From: Enoplolaimus lenunculus
Taxonomy: Eukaryota > Nematoda > Enoplea > Enoplida > Thoracostomopsidae
DNA: 64,000 bases
Reading direction: 5' to 3'
Assembly: GCA_030248215.1 (NCBI GenBank)
Contig: JASANG010000921.1
Location: 1-64,000 of the forward strand
Position numbers and translations under genes: made by a program. Positions 1 to 11,363 of this stretch are shown here, piece by piece. The first letter of the stretch is position 1. Every line of letters starts with the position of its first letter. The notes under the pieces are model-generated. The model did no database searches and was not told the origin of the DNA. It saw only the letters and a program-made list of their open reading frames with translations.

Positions 1-547
1 GTGTGTCAGTTCTGGTTTTGCAGCCAAGTGCTGCTGGAGTGCTGGAGTTAGTTTAGAGCTCGCTGTTTGGGGCTCAGTTCGAGTTTTACAGCAACCTGGT
101 GTCGGTCCTGCCTTTGTGATTTTCTAGTTTGACGTTGAGCGTCTTGAGTTTACGGTGTTTTTAGTGGCTCTTAAGCTCTTTAAGCAATTTTCCACAGCGA
201 TTTCGGAGTTAAGTATAGTCCTGACAGACATCCGAGTTTTACAATTGCCGCAGGGTAGTGTGGCTATAATTTTTTGGTGCAGTGATTAAGGTACTAGGAA
301 ACGGGTGAATTGTCCTGACAGACATCGAAGTGTTCAATTTGCCTTTGGGTATCGTGTGTATTTTTCAACTAGTTATAACCCTGCTGTGGACTAAGTGTGT
401 GAATTCCGAATTTTGTGTAAGCGCGCCAAAGCTAATTGTGATTTTTGGAGAATTAGAGAGAATTTGATTAGTTGTGTGTTTAGGTAACCGGCAGTATTGG
501 AAGGCATTCCTTGGTGTGCCGACCGTAAATACTTTACCGTTGTTACA
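1..547 (+). mobile_element. LTR of an old LTR retroelement (partial, cut by window edge)
   Basis: Long terminal repeat of a probable Ty3-type element. Its 3' part (about 395-547) matches 45519-45676, and its first 30 bases match the piece at 2540-2570. It ends in TTACA two bases before a primer-binding-like site. A direct repeat built on CCTGACAGACATC occurs near 219 and again near 313. The window starts downstream of the TATA box seen in the other copies. Rough identity to the 45.5-kb copy is 75-80%, so this is an old fossil. Confidence 0.7.
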
Positions 548-549
548 TT

Positions 550-567
550 TGGAGGTCCCACCGAGAC
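550..567 (+). other. Primer-binding-like site of the LTR element
   Basis: The 18 bases TGGAGGTCCCACCGAGAC lie just inside the LTR end. The complement ends in CCA, as a tRNA 3' end would. A nearly identical site lies at 24375-24392 on the minus strand beside a second LTR edge. The tRNA used was not identified. Confidence 0.6.
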
Positions 568-594
568 TTAGTTCTTTTAACTGAATAAACGAGC

Positions 595-978
595 TTGTTT
601 CGTGAATTTTGTCGGAGTGCCAACCATTACACCCCCCAACTCGATAATTTAAAATTTATGGAATTACAGCTGACTATGTTTTACACTTTGATTACGCTGG
701 TTCTTGTCATAGGTACGCCAGTTCAACCTAGCCTAGCATATAAGTTGAATCATGTGATTCCTATGTTTTGTGTTGGACAGCATGGAATTCAGCCATGGGC
801 ACCGATGAGTTTTAGTTGTTTAGCACCTGCAAATAATTACTACACGTGTCAGCAAATAGTATTTCATAACTTAATGAAACAGAATTTCGTTGAACCGATC
901 ACAAATCACTCTGATGTTCCCAACCATACATTTTGCAAGCAACAATCTTGGATGATTCTAAAAAGTTGCATAACGTAG
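595..978 (+). other. Short open frame inside the LTR element, secreted-like
   Basis: A 127-residue frame just downstream of the primer-binding-like site. It contains a hydrophobic stretch (about residues 28-48) resembling a signal peptide, followed by a cysteine-bearing segment with two N-glycosylation-type motifs. It is not gag-like. It could be a remnant of an envelope-type part or a chance frame. It is treated as fossil sequence of the surrounding LTR element. Confidence 0.3.
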
Positions 979-2478
979 TAATCATAGCTCTGAACTGTTG
1001 CAAATCTCTGAAACGGGAACCCTAGTTTTTAACAAAAATTATAGTAGAACTGAAAATACAATCTTAGTTACTTTGGATCTTGTACCTTAGTCGTCAACGG
1101 GACCTTGCATCAAACAAGTGTTTATGAGTTTTATTATACACCTTAAAATACTGAATACGAACCTTGGTATTTCTGAGCCGATAATTACTAGATAGTGTTG
1201 ATGACCTTTGGTATGCCTCAAAACACTTCCTGATTACGGAGATCTTAGTTTGTTAATTGCCTATTTGGCCTTAGTTTCTTTGGATTTTGTAAACCATGTA
1301 TTTTGTGACTTTTATGAGTTAATGTAGTTTCCAACAAGACAATTACTACAATTTTGAATTTTTGACTAAGATTTGTTTTATTGTAATTAGAAATATTTAA
1401 CACATTGAACTGAAAATATGTAAAGAAGTTGACGTTCCACCTCAACAGGTATCCGCAAAATTTTTTTATTCTCCAAAACTTAAGGCCCGGTGATTATTTG
1501 GATAACTTTGCATCTGAAGTTCCTTGTAAGCATGGATCAGTTTTGTTTGGAAAATTTTGCTTACAAGTTTATAATTTGGTTTGTAACAGAAAGCGGGTTG
1601 GTTAATAGCATTTTAGGTGGACGACTAGACAATTTTATAAAGATCTATTAATTGACTCGCAGGAGCTCGTTGTAAATTAGGTGGTGAGAGTGTTATGAAG
1701 GGGATAATCATGCATGGTGTATCTACCCCCTTTTACTTATTTTTGTGGTTTATTTTTGAAACATGTATCACTGTTGTTGTTGTTGTTGTTGGGTGTTGGT
1801 TCTGGTCTGTTTTGTTTTTTTGTGTGCAGTGCGCGAAAATATTTGCACAATGCGGCTAATACATTGTTTTATATCTCGGCGTAGGTTGATACAGTGAGCA
1901 CGTGTTTGCACATGTAGAATATGTATAGCATAGAATACATATGCAATGACGGTAGTCCTTTTGGTTTGCATTGATTTTGGTGAACTGCTTTGAGCCCAAT
2001 GTACAGTTTAGTACGGTCGTGCGAGATGAAGTTGCAGATGACAGGGTAAAGAGAAAAGAATTCGAATAACGGAAATTTAAAACTATTGTTTTACTTTGGA
2101 TGCTCCATTTTCTATTTCTGTGAAAATTGAATTTAAAGTTTACCCCCTTCGGAAGAATATTAGAGGAACAATTCTTGGAACTTAATTTGTTTTAATTTCG
2201 AGTTTTAAAACAACACATCACTTTTTGTTGAAACTTTGGGACTTTTAGTTTAAATTTTGTTTTGAAAATTTAAATTTGAGTCTAAACATCAAAATTTCTG
2301 AATTTCTCTGAAATTTTAAGTTCAGAAAAGGTTATAAAAACTTAGATTTTAGACAAAACAACTTTTTTCTGCCAATTTGAAGTAAAATTAAAGTTTAGAA
2401 ATCCTGAAACGTTGTCTTTTCTGAATTCCTGTAATATTTTTAACAATTTATTCGAATTCTTTTGAATTTAGGTAACCT
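979..2478. other. Non-coding interior of the LTR element region
   Basis: AT-rich, G+T-biased sequence with no recognisable coding region. A short (GTT)n run lies near 1771-1791. It probably belongs to the interior of the element bounded by the LTR pieces at 1-547 and 2479-2585. No pol domains were recognised. Confidence 0.4.
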
Positions 2479-2585
2479 TTCAAATTATGAGTATAAAAGT
2501 GGTGGTTTCAAGCTCAAAGTGCGTCCCCCCCCCCCCAGTTCCCCTGGTTCTGCAGCCAAGTGCTGTTTACGGTGTGGTTTAGTAA
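2479..2585 (+). mobile_element. LTR fragment, same family as 1-547
   Basis: TATA-box segment (TATAAAAGTGGTGGTTTC, from 2492), a poly-C run, and then a match to the first bases of the window (GCAGCCAAGTGCTG). The TATA segment also matches 45488 onward. It is shortened relative to the copy at the window start. Likely the 3' LTR remnant of the same element or a solo fragment. Confidence 0.65.
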
Positions 2586-3426
2586 AAATATACATAAAAA
2601 TTGCAAGTAACAAAAAATCAAATTTTGCATAAATCCTATGAAATTTTAGCATTTTCAAAAATTAAACAAAATTTACGCGAATTATTATTGTTGGTATTTT
2701 GAAAGAATTTAAAAATGTGAAGTTGTCTTCGTTGTTAAAATATTTGTTAGGCAGTTTTAATGGCCCAGATTTCACTCTAAGATTATTTATTGCAGAAAGG
2801 TTTAAAACTGTTGCATTCAGATGATATTTTAAATTCAGCAAAATGTCATCTATTTTCCCCGTATGCCTGATATTAGGACACTGGATATGAGAGCTCAAGT
2901 ATTAAGGCCCAGTCGAAAAATTATAAATTAGCTGCCACAATAGAAAAAATTCACATCCACAAAGACGTTTTTATTCGATATATACGTATGTAAAATTGCT
3001 AAAACAAGCCAGGAGTAGGCAACTGCACCATCGTGCATATGCCTGCCGGACTCTGTGTTTAAGTGTAAACCCAGGGTATGACCGGAAGTGACAAAATTGG
3101 AAATAGAGATCAACAAATTTAGCCGCAACCGGAAGTTAAACAAAATTTTGCTACCAAACATTCTGCTAAATGTGCCATATTTGACAATAATCTGCGAAGT
3201 GTTGGGAAAAAATTTCAAGCTGACTTTGTGAGAAATCTTGTCGGTCGGAAAATTTCAAAATTGCCCCAAAACGTACAGAGAATCTCGTTGAACTGCGTCA
3301 ATTGTACAAAAATTGCAAAAAAAATTTCACTACCGAAATTGTCAGAACACAACCGGAGCCGGAGGTCAATTTTTTTGTCGGAGCTGAAATTGGATGCAGA
3401 GCCGCTGTTGCATCCTGTTGTAAATA

Positions 3427-3603
3427 CCCATATATAGAACAGTACTATAAGCATATTCCCGAGCCTAAGCCTAAGCCTAAGCCTAAGCGTAAGGATGAGC
3501 CTATTCCTAAAGCCTATCATAAAGCCTAAACCTAATCCTAAACAAAAAAATAGTCTAAAGCTTAAGCTGACTTTATTACAGGCCCGCAGGAATATGTTCT
3601 GGT
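3427..3603 (-). mobile_element. TM-2 MITE, degenerate copy
   Basis: The left side reads ATATATAGAACAGTACTATAAGCATATTCC, followed by CCTAAG repeats. The right side has TAAGCTGACTTTATTACAG and a decayed end like the TM-2 right end. The internal order matches the clean copies at 11060-11363 and 57145-57390. Short open frames on both strands here are by-products of the hexamer repeat. Confidence 0.5.
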
Positions 3604-3748
3604 TATGTTCAATACCCGGTAACTAAATGGTTGATTGAAAAAAAACATCTTTAAACGCTCAGATTTGTCAACGTTTAATTGTTGTCAATTTTACTACGTA
3701 TTTTATCTGCATGAAATTATAGAACAAATTTTCTTAATACACGACTGC

Positions 3749-3817
3749 TACCAACAATAAGAAAGGGCAGACGCAAAAGTTTTCACAAATTAATTGTAAT
3801 GATCGCATAAAATGCGC
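3749..3817. repeat. Flank shared with 12769-12842
   Basis: About 70 bases starting CTACCAACAATAAGAAAGGGC and ending just before a TM-1 element. The same sequence with substitutions precedes the TM-1 copy at 12843-13033. The shared unit therefore includes the flank, not only the transposon. Confidence 0.7.
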
Positions 3818-4007
3818 GGCCAATGTTACTTTAAATGGCGTAACAGTAGATTAAGCGTATTCCTAATCCTAATTCTAAGCCTAAGCCTAAGCATTTCAAA
3901 AATGAGTTCCTAAGCCTAAGCCTAAACAAAAATGTAATCTAGAATCTAAACCTACTTTTTTTATAGACCCACCAGAAACCTGGACGCCCCTTAAAGTAAC
4001 ATGGGCC
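3818..4007 (-). mobile_element. TM-1 MITE
   Basis: Inverted ends GGCCAATGTTACTTTAAATGG and CCTTAAAGTAACATGGGCC enclose CCTAAG repeats and the TM-1 signature AATCTAGAATCTAAACCTAC. No clear target duplication was seen. This fits the left-flank duplication, which suggests the copy moved as part of a larger unit. Confidence 0.85.
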
Positions 4008-4410
4008 AAGCTTTTTTTAAATTTTTACATTTTACACTGTCATTGTAGTGGACTGCATTCCTGGAGTATGCTGGGTCAACGGGTGGATTTCAAGGACTGT
4101 ATATGGCAAAATCTGTTTATCAGTAAGTTTTGTACCCACACGGAAATAGAAAACCGGATGTGCTTAGTGCATAAAAGTGTAACGCTTGATCGCTGAATAA
4201 TGCGCTGGCCGGATTTTTTCCGGTAACCCACCTGATTTATGCCTAAAAATGGTCAAAGTTTATAATATGTAAAATAGCTCTTTACACACTTGTGACTGTC
4301 GAGGGTAGCGGATAGTAAAAATAACGGAAACGTAAATGAAGTAAAAGTTTCAAATATGTTTTATTTTTCTGACCATACAATTGTGGAATGCAAATATTCT
4401 AATGAACAAC

Positions 4411-5131
4411 AATTAGTCGACCGATAGTTTGTCGACCGACATTTAAATCGACTGATTCGTCAACCCTGACAACTCGTCGACCCCGACAACCGGTCGCCCT
4501 GACAACTCGTCGACCCCGATTAACGTAGTGCGAAAAAGAATGGAATGACTGCGCGTTCTTTCAAGACATGCATATACAGTATATAGTTGTCTGAATATGT
4601 TGGACTTTGCGGCCGAGGGACATACAAGTGTTTTCGATGACTTACAAGCAAGGTTGAAAACTTTTTAGGGGGACCAAAAGTTTTTCGGGGTAATGAGTTC
4701 CCCTTTGGTCTCACCCTAGCTACGAGCCCGGCTAGAAAAATATTGTCTTCGACCAATGTGTTAGTTCTGGTGGTATAGACTGTGGGAACGACATTTGTAA
4801 CTAAAAATTTATAAATGATAGTGGACGACAAGTTGTCGAGTCGACAGTCGGGTCGACGAGTTGTCGTACCTACTGGCAAGGGACAAATTGTCGGGTTGAC
4901 GAATTGTCGGGCAACAAGTTATTGTGGTCGATGAGTTGTCGTGTCGACGAGTTGTAGGAGTCGACGAGTTGTCGGTGTCGACGAATTGTGGTCGACGAGT
5001 TGTTGGGTCGACAAATTGTTGGGGTTGACGAGTTGTCTGGGCGACAAGTTGTCGGGTAGACGAATTGTCGGAAACGACGAAATGTCGGACTGCGAATTGT
5101 CGGTCGACGAGTTGTCGGGCGACGAATTGTG
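4411..5131. mobile_element. Foldback element with GTCGAC-rich repetitive arms
   Basis: The left arm (4411-4520) repeats CGACAACTCGTCGACC. The right arm (about 4820-5131) repeats its reverse complement, GGTCGACGAGTTGTCG, in irregular units of about 17 bases. The arms flank a unique middle that holds a fragment of the GGCCCGTAGCC family (about 4608-4735). Long repetitive inverted arms are typical of foldback elements. The open frames on both strands rich in QLVD/SST patterns are shadows of the repeat. Confidence 0.7.
4608..4735 (-). mobile_element. GGCCCGTAGCC-family MITE fragment inside the foldback element
   Basis: Contains GACTTACAAGCAAGGTTGAAA and the near-end CTAGCTACGAGCCCGGC, both matching the copies at 54532-54679 and 63605-63774. 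It lies between the two foldback arms. Confidence 0.55.
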
Positions 5132-6245
5132 TGATACTCAAATACTCGGATGGTTTTCTAAAATTTTAAAGAAAAAATAGCGCACGCAGAGAAATTTTTT
5201 TATTTTGAACGAATTTCGAAATTTTTATTTCATATCAATTACACCATATCTGTAATGAAAAATTGCAACATAATTACGTTACTTATAACTAATTTTGAGC
5301 ATAAGAGCATATAATAACAGAAATTCCGGTATTTCTATATCGGAAAACTACAAAACAAATTGTTGACTTTTGTGATAGAAGAGTTTCCAGCCTCAAACGG
5401 ACGGTTGAGCTTTAAGGACCAAAAAATTGAACCATTAAAAATGAAATTGGACAATGCAGCACTATCAGACGAAGGCAGACATATAAGTTCAAATATGCAA
5501 AAAATTTTCAAAATCCAACCATTCCGGTAGCAAACGTCGGCTTGGGATTGATGGAAAACACTTTACTTGTCTGCACAATGCAATATATCAACATATTTAT
5601 TGATCGTATAACTCAAAAACACATTTACAATATACGTATACAACATATTCACCAAGCGAAAAGGTTGTGTAGACAAAAGAAAAACTCTACCCGTATTATA
5701 GAGCAACTATAACTCCCCACCGCTCGTACAAGTCGCACATACGAACACAACTCAAAGCCACATTTAGTATAATTTGGTGTGGTTTGTGTCTCAAAACTGT
5801 GTATTTCTTGCTGAATAAATACGCTTACGTCGTACATGTGTGTGGCTGATACGGCTTTTACTTGTACGACAGCGCTCACAGATGAATATATCGCTGTTGA
5901 AAGGCCGAAACGGCCAAACTAATGCTGAACAAGTGTATATAGGGTTCGACGCTAGCTAAAACTGACTGTTGTGCTCTAGACTGCCCGAAATACATCTATA
6001 TAGATAGCAATGATGATTGTCGATTTTTTATGTCTAGTGTTTCAGGAGAAATAGTCAAGATATGCGATCAAAACAGTGATCCAACAAGAAACGCAACGTA
6101 AGTTTTATTTTTTATCCCGTTTTTAATGAATTTGTGACCATTAGAATTGAGTTCATTGGCATTTCAATCGCTGTTAAAAGTAGTTTTTCTCATCAACAAA
6201 ATATTGCGCAGGGGGAATATTGTGTTTCTACCCCCCTCAGCGTCT
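5132..6245. other. No recognised feature
   Basis: AT-rich sequence with short unconnected open frames only, including one of 76 codons on the minus strand at 5649-5879 with no recognisable domain. Confidence 0.5.
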
Positions 6246-6689
6246 ACTGTAGTCACCCGAATAAGGGGGGGACTGATATTTATTTGGCCTCTCCAGAGGG
6301 TACCCCCTTGTTATTCGGTTACGGACTGTTAGATATTTTCAACCCGCCCTCCGTCGCCCTTTGTTACCAATATATATTCGGTATTGCAACTATCCGTTGA
6401 ATTAAACACTTATTTGTCTTGTATCAAAAGTTTGAGCGATCATGTAAGGTTACACTTAGGAATGAACTTTCAAAACTTAAGTATACTTTAAAGCTTCAAA
6501 CTAAACTTTGTTTGGTCCTGTAGTCATTTATGCGCTACAATTAGGGATAATTGACATTTATGGACTCTAATTAAGGTTTAGGGACTTTATCCGCTAACGA
6601 ACTCTTATTAGGGATACGGACTCCTATTGATTCGGACTCAAAATGGGGACCCCCTCTTATTATCCCCCTCTTATTCAGGTCGTTCCAGT
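6246..6689 (+). mobile_element. ACTGTAGTGACCC-family MITE
   Basis: The left end ACTGTAGTCACCCGAATAAG and the decayed right end CCCTCTTATTCAGGTCG form an inverted pair. The interior (TGATATTTATTTGGCCTCTCC; TATCCGCTAACGGACTC-type motifs) matches the copies at 26189-26624 and 41607-41983 and the fragment at 13367-13488. Confidence 0.75.
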
Positions 6690-7231
6690 ACGCGACCCCT
6701 GAATACTGGGACTCGACAACATGCGTTATCCTGCCAATTAAAGTTGTTCCGGTATTACTAGTGATGCTACATAAAGCAACTTTGATTTAATACGTTTAAA
6801 TTGTTTTAGTCCGAACCTGATTTTAAAATCCGCGCAATCAGTGGAAATTCCTGAAATTTAAAAATGTGGAAAAGGTCGAAATATTAAATTGGAAACAAAA
6901 TCGCCGGGCGACACAAGTCAAAAGCCATTTTAGTACTAAACGTGAATACAAAATTTTAATTTTGATCCCTGTTGCAGGGGTTCAGGTCGCGATGGCTATC
7001 CATTGGATACGCCAGTGTGTCCAGTGTATATTCTGAGAACCTATACAGTGTTTTTGAAACTGCCTTTGAATTTAGCAAAATTAAATGTTTTAATACATTT
7101 GAGAATATTTCTTGAAACCGAAATCGACGGATTCGTTTATGATATAAATGATTTCTTTGTGGTGCATGTGGTCATTATACTGAGGATGTGTTATTTTCTA
7201 TCAAGAAGTCGACGCAAATGACGCTATTTCC
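6690..7231. other. No recognised feature
   Basis: AT-rich, with one 72-codon open frame (7003-7221, plus) lacking recognisable motifs. No splice-bounded exon could be supported. Confidence 0.4.
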
Positions 7232-7279
7232 TGCAGGGGCGGGGCTGAGCCCCCCTGGCTCACCCTTGGCTACGGGTCA
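7232..7279. mobile_element. GGCCCGTAGCC-family MITE fragment
   Basis: Short piece, GGGCTGAGCCCCCCTGGCTC followed by CTTGGCTACGGGTC. It matches the right-end region of the copies near 62.8 and 63.7 kb. Confidence 0.5.
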
Positions 7280-7421
7280 CGTATATTTAGGACAAGCTAT
7301 AAAATGCGCATTCGGCTAATTAGTCATCACATCAAACTATGCGCACACATTCATTATGAAAGCGGCAACATAAGTTATTATTCTGCTATATGAACTACCG
7401 ACGAGCCCGTATTCTCAAAAG

Positions 7422-8885
7422 GGCCCATGTTACTTTTAAGGGGAGTCCAGGTTTCTGGTGGGTCTATAAAAGAGTAGGTTTAGAGTCTAGATTCCACTTT
7501 TTGCAACGCTTAGGCTTAGGCTTAGGCTTAGGAACTCATTTTTGCAACGCTTAGGCTTAGGCTTAGGAACTCATTTTTGCAACGCTTAGGCTTAGGCTTA
7601 GGAACTCATTTTTGCAACGCTTATGCTTAGGCTTAGGAACTCATTTTTGCAACGCTTAGGCTTAGGCTTAGGATTATGCTTTTGCAACGCTTAGGCTTAG
7701 GCTTATTATTACGCTTTTGTAACGCTTAAGCTTAGACTTAGGCTTAGGATTACGCTTTTGCAACGCTTAGGCTTAGGCTTAGGCTTAGGATTACGCTTTT
7801 GCAACGCTTATGCTTAGGCTTAGGATTACGCTTTTGCAACGCTTAGGCTTAGGCTTAGTATTACGCTTTTGCAACGCTTACGGTTAGGCTTAGGCTTAGG
7901 ATTACGCTTTTGCAACGCTTAGGCTTAGGCTTAGGCTTAGGATTACGCATTTGCAACGGTTAGGCTTAGGGTTAATATTACGCTTTTGCAACGCTTAGGT
8001 TTAGGCTTAGGATTACGCTTTTGCAACGCTTAGGCTTAGGCTTAGGATTACGCTTTTGCAACGCTTAGGCTTAGGCTTAGGATTACGCTTTTGCAACGCT
8101 TAGGCTTAGGCTTAGGATTAACGCTTCTTGCAACGCTTAGGCTTAGGCTTAGGATTACGCTTTTGCAACGCTTAGGCTTAGGCTTAGGATTACGCTTTTG
8201 CAACGCTTAGGCTTAGGCTTAGGATTACGCTTTTGCAACGCTTAGGCTTAGGCTTAGGATTACGCTTTTGCAACGCTTAGGCTTAGGCTTAGGATTACGC
8301 TTTTGTAACGCTTAGGCTTAGGTTTAGGCTTAGGATTACGCTTTTGCAACGCTTAGGCTTAGGCTTAGGATTACGCTTTTGCAACGCTTAGGCTTAGGCT
8401 TAGGATTACGCTTTTGCAACGCTTAGGCTTAGGCTTAGGATTACGCTTTTGCAACGCTTAGGCTTAGGCTTAGGATTACGCTTTTGCAACGCTTAGGCTT
8501 AGGCTTAGGATTACGCCTTTGCAACGCTTAGGCTTAGGCTTAGGATTACGCTTTTGTAACGCTTAGGCTTAGGTTTAGGCTTAGGATTACGCTTTTGCAA
8601 CGCTTAGGCTTAGGCTTAGGATTACGCTTTTGCAACGCTTAGGCTTAGGCTTAGGATTACGCTTTTGCAACGCTTAGGCTTAGGCTTAGGATTACGCTTT
8701 TGCAACGCTTAGGCTTAGGCTTAGGATTACGCTTTTGCAACGCTTAGGCTTAGGCTTAGGATTACGCTTTTGTAACGCTTAGGCTTAGGTTTAGGCTTAG
8801 GATTACGCTTTTGCAACGCTTACGCGTAAGCTTAGGCTACGGAATACGCTTCATCTACTGTTACGGCCCTAAAAATAACATTGCC
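7422..8885 (+). mobile_element. Giant TM-1 MITE with expanded TTAGGC core
   Basis: The left end is GGCCCATGTTACTTTTAAGG, followed by the TM-1 signature TCTATAAAAGAGTAGG. The right end reads CTACTGTTACGGCCC then AAAATAACATTGCC. Both match ordinary TM-1 copies of 130-200 bp, but this one is about 1.46 kb because its core has grown into a long minisatellite (7505-8850). Confidence 0.85.
7505..8850 (+). repeat. 35-bp minisatellite built on TTAGGC, with higher-order structure
   Basis: The monomer is TTTTGCAACGC, then (TTAGGC)2, then TTAGGATTACGC, 35 bp in all. There are about 37 units; the first few are variants ending in GGAACTCA. A 41-bp variant monomer (TTTTGTAACGC with one extra TTAGG(T/C) unit) starts at 8301, 8552 and 8768. 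The spacings of 251 and 216 bp equal 41 plus six or five 35-bp units, which indicates block duplication. The right part is the more homogeneous. Confidence 0.95.
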
Positions 8886-9699
8886 AGCGCCACAGAAGAT
8901 GCCCACAAAAGTGTGCAGACATTTATCACTAGTCGATGAAAAGTCTTGTGGCTTTCGGACCACTGGACGCTTTTTTTGAAAATTTAGCACCACATTTGTA
9001 TTTGTCTCACTTCTGTGCCAATTTTGTACGCTACAATTGCAACAGGTTGTCAGGTTGAAAACCCATGACTAAAACTGGTGACAGATGCTTTATACAGTTG
9101 ATAATGCGGCCAATGTTTTGATTGTTTGACCGTAAACCATGGTGACACGTCATGACGCGATATCTGATTAAATGTGTTCACATGATTTAGAATGATTTTC
9201 TTGTTTTGTTTAAGCGTAAAGCATACAGCTTAACTGTAAACTATAGTAAAAACCCGCAGTAATCGAGAATAGTGCGCTATGGTACACGGAAAATTCCGTC
9301 ACACCGGTCTAATCTTACTATCGTCGGCGAATAAGCAGCATTTTTGCTTTTGATTCTCGCTTAATATTTATTTTAAGCCATTTGCCAGATTTTGTTGGTA
9401 TGTGCGCTTTTACTTGACTTTCACATTTCGTAAAACATTGACTACGAGGCGTAGTTTAGATAACTTTAAGACAACGCTAAGATTTAGGGCTTAGATATAT
9501 TAAGCTTTTCCTTTTCGTAAGCTTAGCGTTTAACACGTTTTATAGGCATTGCTGAACTGATGATCGGTGTCCTTGTTTTTGGACGATCAAATTGAAAACG
9601 CAACCGAAGCTAACATCTTTCGTTCAAAAATGTCACAATGCAACTAAAAATCTCTGACAGAACAATGCATAAGCTAAATATACACCATCTTCTATTTAG
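8886..9699. other. No recognised feature
   Basis: AT-rich unique-looking sequence without a supported gene or repeat. Confidence 0.4.
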
Positions 9700-9923
9700 G
9701 GCCCATATCCTCAAATGTGTATAGCACCTATCATCAATTTTATAGCGATAGGTTTTCAAACTGACGAACATGTGCAATTGCAGATCTCAAAATTGGTACA
9801 AAAGTAGGACAAATCAAACACAAACAATGTGCTGAATGTCGAACCTCACCATGTGCTGGTGACAAAGTTACACGACCTATCACCAACTGGTGATAGGTGC
9901 TACTCATATTTGAGAATACGGCC
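9700..9923. mobile_element. GGCCCATAT-CTCAAATGTG MITE
   Basis: Inverted ends: GGCCCATATCCTCAAATGTG with GTATAGCACCTATC on the left, and GATAGGTGCTACTCATATTTG then AGAATACGGCC on the right. Fragments of the same family occur at 10116-10597, 26826-26893, 31389-31430 and about 55630-55680. Confidence 0.75.
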
Positions 9924-10115
9924 TTAGAACTCTGAAGATTTAGTATATATACAAAATTTGCATACGATTATGAAATCAGCTGAAATAGTGTCCAAAATAC
10001 GTATTTGGGACGTTCTCGCTTTAATTATACAGATATCATCATTCGACGAACGTGTTGAAATTTTATCCACTATTTTTCATTTCCAGTTGCTGAAGGCACA
10101 GTCTTCGACCATTAG

Positions 10116-10597
10116 CCGTAAGCTGACCTATGCGTAGCACCTATCGATATCACTAAATATGGTTGCAAACAAGCGAATGCTGGCAACTGTGCATCTCAAA
10201 TTTTGCATAGAACTAAGAAAACACATGAAATGAAAGAAATAAATATAAATTCGTACCTGTGAAAATCATCCAGTTCAAAAGTTACAAGACTTATCGCCAA
10301 TTGATGATACTGGTACACTGTAAATTTCAGTGAGTTGATTTTAACTCACAATGAGTTGAATCACTCAGTGTGAATTAGGACTATCAGAACTCAGAATTCT
10401 GGGTTGACTCAATACATTCTGAGTTGATTAATCAACTCACCCAGAGTCAACTCAACTCAGACTGAGAATCAAATCAAATCAGAGTGTGTTAATGTTTACT
10501 GATATTCAATTCAGAAATAACCAATTCGCAAGCTAAATTGATGAATCAACTCATTGAAATTTACAGTGTCGGTGCTACGCACATTTGAGAATATGGC
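10116..10597. mobile_element. Second CTCAAATGTG-family MITE, split by a nested element
   Basis: The left part has ATGCGTAGCACCTATCGATA and the right part has CGGTGCTACGCACATTTGAG then AATATGGC, as in the 9700-9923 copy. A separate inverted-repeat element (10316-10568) is inserted in it. Confidence 0.6.
10316..10568. mobile_element. CACTGTAAATTTCA MITE, nested
   Basis: Ends CACTGTAAATTTCAGTGAGT and its near-perfect complement ACTCATTGAAATTTACAGTG. The interior is a series of (A/G)ACTCA / TGAGTT words in both orientations, so the element folds almost end to end. Confidence 0.75.
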
Positions 10598-11059
10598 ACA
10601 ACCAAAAGTGCTACTTATAAACTTAGCTATTGTTATATAGAAGCTAAAAGCGAACCTAATTTGTATGGGTAATTAGTCCAATACCCCGGAAACCTGTGTA
10701 CGGGCGAAACTCGTTCTTTGTAGACGCGAACGAGACAGACACATACATCGCGTGTGTGTCTGTAATATCGAACAACCAAAGCAAAATGGTTTCCCGTTGC
10801 CTGCTTGCTATACTAAGAAGGACAGGCTTGGCTGATGACTGGCTATGGCACGAACAGCCAAGCTGTTTTGAGCCCAAACAGAACATTGATGCCTACAAGC
10901 TCAAGAGCTCTGTTTCAGGCTTCAAACCGATTGGCAGAACGGGTTGTGATGGCGTGATATCAAAGACGAAAATGCGGTCGATGCCAGAACTGAAAAAAAC
11001 ACATAGGAAATGCGCATAATTGTGGCGAAATTGGTTCCCGTTTTTTATATTGACGAAAT

Positions 11060-11363
11060 GGTCCATGTATAGAACACGGCCGGAAAAGTAGCATATATAA
11101 GCATATTCCTAAGCCTGAGCCTAAGCGTATGGATGAGCGTAGGTCCTAAGCCTAAGCCTAGGAAGCCTAAGCCTAAGCTTAAGCCAAAGCCTAATCCAAA
11201 GCCTAAGCCAAAGCTTAAGCCTAAGCCTAAGCTTAAGCCTAAGCCTAAGCCTAAGCCTAAGCTTATGCTTAAGCCTAAGCCTAAGCAAAAAATAGTCTAA
11301 AGCTTAAACTGACTCTATTATATCCCTCCGCAAAACGATCCGTCCCTGTTCTATCCATGGGCC
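11060..11363 (-). mobile_element. TM-2 MITE with exact 8-bp target duplication
   Basis: Ends GGTCCATGTATAGAACACGG and CCTGTTCTATCCATGGGCC. The flanks GACGAAAT at 11052-11059 and 11364-11371 are identical. The core is CCTAAG-type repeats with variants (CCAAAG, CTTAAG). The inner right motif AGTCTAAAGCTTAAACTGAC is shared with other TM-2 copies. Confidence 0.9.

Noticed and set aside
4809-5180. Open frames on both strands over the GTCGAC-rich repeats
   Set aside because: By-product of the roughly 17-bp minisatellite in the foldback arm; no coding signal apart from the repeat.
7505-8850. Regularly spaced repeats that look like a CRISPR array or a true telomere
   Set aside because: Spacing is filled by the same linker and not by unique spacers, and the array is enclosed by TM-1 inverted ends within a chromosome arm. 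It is a minisatellite inside a MITE.
9700-9923. TTAG at both edges of the CTCAAATGTG MITE as a target duplication
   Set aside because: Only four bases match, and the other copies of the family do not show the same pattern.
10696-11019. A 107-codon plus-strand frame as a gene
   Set aside because: No motif recognised, a minus-strand frame overlaps it, and it is flanked closely by MITEs. Evidence is too weak for a coding call.
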